Shown: piece by piece, positions 61,516 through 64,000 of the stretch
Layout of the letters: the number at the start of each line of letters is the position of its first letter
Numbering within the stretch: the first letter of the stretch is position 1
Source: Desulfobulbus_C sp964551175
GTDB taxonomy: Bacteria > Desulfobacterota > Desulfobulbia > Desulfobulbales > Desulfobulbaceae
Length of the DNA stretch: 64,000 bases
Assembly (NCBI GenBank): GCA_964551175.1
Contig: CAZKBZ010000003.1
Location: 10,112-74,111 of the forward strand
Reading direction: 5' to 3'
Notes under the pieces: model-generated
The model's input: only the letters and a program-made list of their open reading frames with translations
Database searches by the model: none
What the model was told of the DNA's origin: nothing
Program-made: the position numbers and the translations under genes

Positions 61516-63204
61516 TTACAGGATCGCAATGACTGCTAAAACAAGAATCGTGAAAAAATCTTTTAAACCAAATGGCGGTGGGTCAATAACCATGACCTGG
61601 GAAGGGCTCCAGGGGGGCATGCCCCCATCTTCCATTACAGGACGGATTCGGACAAAATATTTTTGCGGGGCAAGAAATGAAGTAATTGTACATGAGGGAT
61701 CTGAAAGATCTTTTTCATCAAGGACTATTCTGGAAAATTCTTTATCCTCGGCAACCTGGAGCATGTATCCTGTTGCTCCGGTAATGGCAGACCATTGCAA
61801 CTGGATAGAGCCGTCATCATTGATCGTCGGTTTGCCGCTCCCCAGGTCGGGCTGTTCCAGAATTGTCCACGATACCGGTACGGAATAGAGGGTGGTGAAA
61901 CCGTCATCTGTGACCAGTCGGACCCGGAAAAAGTACTTGCCGGGTTCAAGTGATTTGGTGGTCAGCCTGGGAGTTGAGGATTCCTGTTCTTCAATGACTG
62001 TTGAAAACTCACCATCCGTGGCAAGCTGGGCCTGATATTTAACAGCCTGTTCTGATTGTAACCACTCTATGGTCATGGTTGACTCAAAGATGGTGACATC
62101 GTTTTTTGGCCTGGAAATCAGCGGAGCCGGCGGGTCGGTACGGACTTTGAGGTTCAGTGGTCCGGTTTGAATACTCTCAAAATTCTGCCGGTCCACTGCT
62201 GTTAGAAAAATAAAAAACCGGCCATCGGCAATGGATGGTATTAAAAATTTTTTGCCCGGAGGGGCGGTAAATTCCTGGATGGTTTCAGATCCTTTGCTGT
62301 CCCGGGTAATTCGCAACCGGATCATCCGGGCTGTGTCATGTTCCGGAGCCGGAAGGACAACCGGAAGCACACGGTAATAATCCTTGAGTTGTACGGCAGC
62401 AGGGGGTGCCGGCAGTTGATGGGGAGGGGAAGGCGGGAACCCTTTCTTTACCCGTGTTCCTTTTCCCTTGGGGAGTCGTAAATGTCTGCCAGAGGCATCA
62501 ACGGAAACTGTACCCTTGAGAGTCTCCACAACACCGGTGTTGCCATCCTCCATTTTCAGACGGAACTCGGTACCCCGTACTCCGGTCAGGGCAACCGGTG
62601 TTCTGGTCTGGAAATGTTCATTTTTTTTCAACGGGGTATCTATCTGATGGATAATTTTTCCCTTTTCGAGAAAAAAACCGGCCTGGAGATTGTCATCGGC
62701 AAGCCGCATAAGATAGACAAGCCGCATGGCCGATTCAGGACCAATCCTGGTATGTCTGCTGTCGGGGTAAATAAGATGAACGTATTCATTCGGGCCGGTG
62801 AGGACCGTCTGACCGGGAAGAACCTGATCACCTTTATGAAGAACAACGTTCCCGGATCCGCTTATAAGCCTGGGACTGCCGCTGAGCGAGGCCACCCGGG
62901 CTGTTGTTTTCTGCATCAACAACAGGGAAGAAGGAATATGCAGGGTTGATTCAGCATAAATAATGTAGGGAGGCTTGACGTTGTTAATGCGGGCGATTGT
63001 TTTCCAGGCTGACTGGCTGGTACAGTATTTGCGGGCGATGTGAATCAGATTGGTTCCTTGATGTACCCGAAGTGGTATGAGCAGGTTGTTGTCACTGGCT
63101 GCCGAGGACAGGGACCAGCCGCAGACGAGAAAAAAACAGAACAGTCCAATAAATAACCTGATGAACTGCCCTGCCGCAGGACGATTTGAGGATGTATTGA
63201 ACAT
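61516..63204 (-). CDS. Exported LysM-FecR domain protein with fibronectin-like repeats
   Basis: About 562 residues. Signal peptide (FIRLFIGLFCFFLVCGWSLSSAA); LysM domain (LRVHQGTNLIHIARKYCTSQ, SAWKTIARINNV) for peptidoglycan binding; FecR domain (VVLHKGDQVLPGQTVLTGPNEYVHLIYPDSRHTRI and ALTGVRGTEFRLKM); then three beta-sandwich repeats resembling fibronectin type III (IEWLQSEQAVKYQAQLATDGEF, LQWSAITGATGYMLQVAEDKEF). It ends in a hydrophobic helix (FFTILVLAVIAIL), possibly a membrane anchor. The ATG at 63204 is used; an in-frame TTG at 63213 has a closer AGGA and could be the true start. It may bind the cell wall and pass a signal to the CHASE2 kinase. Confidence 0.88.
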   Translation of the reverse strand: MFNTSSNRPAAGQFIRLFIGLFCFFLVCGWSLSSAASDNNLLIPLRVHQGTNLIHIARKYCTSQSAWKTIARINNVKPPYIIYAESTLHIPSSLLLMQKTTARVASLSGSPRLISGSGNVVLHKGDQVLPGQTVLTGPNEYVHLIYPDSRHTRIGPESAMRLVYLMRLADDNLQAGFFLEKGKIIHQIDTPLKKNEHFQTRTPVALTGVRGTEFRLKMEDGNTGVVETLKGTVSVDASGRHLRLPKGKGTRVKKGFPPSPPHQLPAPPAAVQLKDYYRVLPVVLPAPEHDTARMIRLRITRDSKGSETIQEFTAPPGKKFLIPSIADGRFFIFLTAVDRQNFESIQTGPLNLKVRTDPPAPLISRPKNDVTIFESTMTIEWLQSEQAVKYQAQLATDGEFSTVIEEQESSTPRLTTKSLEPGKYFFRVRLVTDDGFTTLYSVPVSWTILEQPDLGSGKPTINDDGSIQLQWSAITGATGYMLQVAEDKEFSRIVLDEKDLSDPSCTITSFLAPQKYFVRIRPVMEDGGMPPWSPSQVMVIDPPPFGLKDFFTILVLAVIAIL

Positions 63205-63398
63205 TGGTTTCAACTGTTCCTATTTGTCCCCGCCTTCACTGAAGCGGTTTTCAAGTGTTTCAGGTTTCCCGCGGGAGCAGATCGATTTTTGTCGATTGCA
63301 ATTGTGTCCGGTTGCTCCGGAACAGCCGCTTGTATGTAACTCGCTTATATTTTCCGGATACTGCTCTACCATGTTCATGCCTTCTGCAAGGAATTCTG

Positions 63399-63800
63399 TT
63401 AATTCATCTCAGCCTTGTTTTTGTGGTAACGTTCTAATACCAGATGAATACGGTTGAGCAGTTCTCTTGGGCTGAACGGTTTGGTTATATAATCATCGGC
63501 ACCTGTTTCAAAGCCGCATAGAATATCCTCAACAGATTTTTTTTGTGTAAGCATGATAATCGGTATGTCACAGGCATCGGCCCGCAATCTGGATAAAAGG
63601 GTAATGCCGTCAATATAAGGCAGAATAATATCGAGAATAACAGCGTCGGGTGTTGTTGATTTCAGTATGGCCTGAGCTTCCTTTCCGTCGGAGGCAAGAA
63701 TGGTGGTGATGCCGTTTGAATTCAGAAACAGGCAGACCATTTCAGCTAAATCCGTGTCGTCCTCAACAACAAGAACTTTAATAGGCTGTTGTCCATTCAT
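63399..63800 (-). CDS. Single-domain response regulator next to FecR/CHASE2 genes
   Basis: A 133-residue receiver: KVLVVEDDTDLAEMVCLFL (acidic pair), DAVILDIILPYIDGI (phosphorylated Asp), IIMLTQKKSVEDILCGFETGADDYITKPFSPREL (Thr/Lys). The ATG at 63800 starts the domain cleanly with GGAG eleven bases upstream; the open frame reaches 63947 but its extra residues look non-coding. It has no output domain, so it acts by protein contact or as a phosphate carrier. It is the first gene of the unit with LysM-FecR and the CHASE2 kinase, its likely partner. Confidence 0.92.
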   Translation of the reverse strand: MNGQQPIKVLVVEDDTDLAEMVCLFLNSNGITTILASDGKEAQAILKSTTPDAVILDIILPYIDGITLLSRLRADACDIPIIMLTQKKSVEDILCGFETGADDYITKPFSPRELLNRIHLVLERYHKNKAEMN

Positions 63801-64000
63801 GAATTGAGATACTCCAGAAAGTGGGCAAAGCTCACACTTCATCGGAAACAGGAATACAACCAATCGATCCGGACGATGTTCAGTCAATACACAGGAACAG
63901 GTTGTAACAAATTGAAAATAATTACTCATAATCCGATTCTCCTGCAAGTAAAATCTTTCGTAAGATATTGTCTGGTTGTACTTTTATAAAAGACGTTTAA
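63801..64000. other. Window end, no gene recognised
   Basis: Only upstream sequence of the receiver gene. No confident gene starts here on either strand. Neighbouring genes beyond 64000 cannot be judged. Confidence 0.4.

Overview
The window looks like a draft-assembly piece of a sulfate-reducing or sulfur-metabolising Desulfobacterota bacterium, most likely Desulfobulbales-like. This is inferred from gene content, not from a marker gene. The supporting genes are an HdrC-like / MvhD-like / MetV-like redox trio (1.5-3.4 kb), a TatT-type TRAP transporter, a cysteine synthase-CysRS fusion and a selenocysteine-containing rhodanese. Five 100-N runs (17310, 21779, 33583, 41048, 56972) are scaffold placeholders. 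One is flanked by an identical 55-bp sequence on both sides, so it is probably a false gap. Two others are clearly shorter than the coding sequence they replace.

Layout. 0-9.4 kb: a small exported protein, the redox trio, a divergent MoeA, MutM with a phosphopantetheinyl transferase, CvpA, a TIGR04282/TIGR04283-type glycosyltransferase pair and a UPF0280 protein. 9.4-14.6 kb: nucleotide-sugar genes (rmlD-rmlA, then phosphomannomutase and ManC) and a PilZ protein. 15-21.3 kb: a nitrogen-assimilation run amtB - decayed amtB copy - glnB - glnD - glnA, closed by strong terminators. 21.4-24.7 kb: a DUF721/DciA-like protein, the cysK-cysS fusion and tRNA-Arg(UCU). 25-34 kb: a GGDEF-EAL protein, HIT protein, two uncharacterised envelope proteins, two helicases (one HrpB) and yaaA. 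34-37.8 kb: a tatT-dctP-dctQ-dctM TRAP operon.

From 63.8 kb back to 37.8 kb every gene is on the minus strand and nearly all are sensory. The order of transcription is: a receiver, a LysM-FecR protein and a CHASE2 histidine kinase; an NtrC-type regulator; a small histidine-free DHp-like protein; two receiver proteins; a Pil-Chp-like chemosensory set (CheW, a CheA/PilL hybrid with three HPt domains, a degenerate CheW-like protein, a second CheW, a PilJ-like receptor and a PilJ-domain exported protein); a selenocysteine rhodanese; an HD-GYP regulator; a large hybrid kinase; and a REC-PAS protein followed by a severed GGDEF half-domain. Cyclic-di-GMP proteins (PilZ, GGDEF-EAL, HD-GYP, GGDEF remnant) recur through the window.

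The most notable observations are: (1) two apparent ORFs at 43.65-44.56 kb form one periplasmic double-rhodanese selenoprotein, with an in-frame UGA at the active-site position and a well-placed SECIS-like hairpin; (2) the CysK-CysRS fusion has altered HIGH and KMSKS motifs; (3) 7-bp-periodic repeat arrays lie directly before the start codons of glnB, hrpB and yaaA; (4) an amtB duplicate was gutted between short direct repeats; (5) a REC-PAS-GGDEF gene has been broken.
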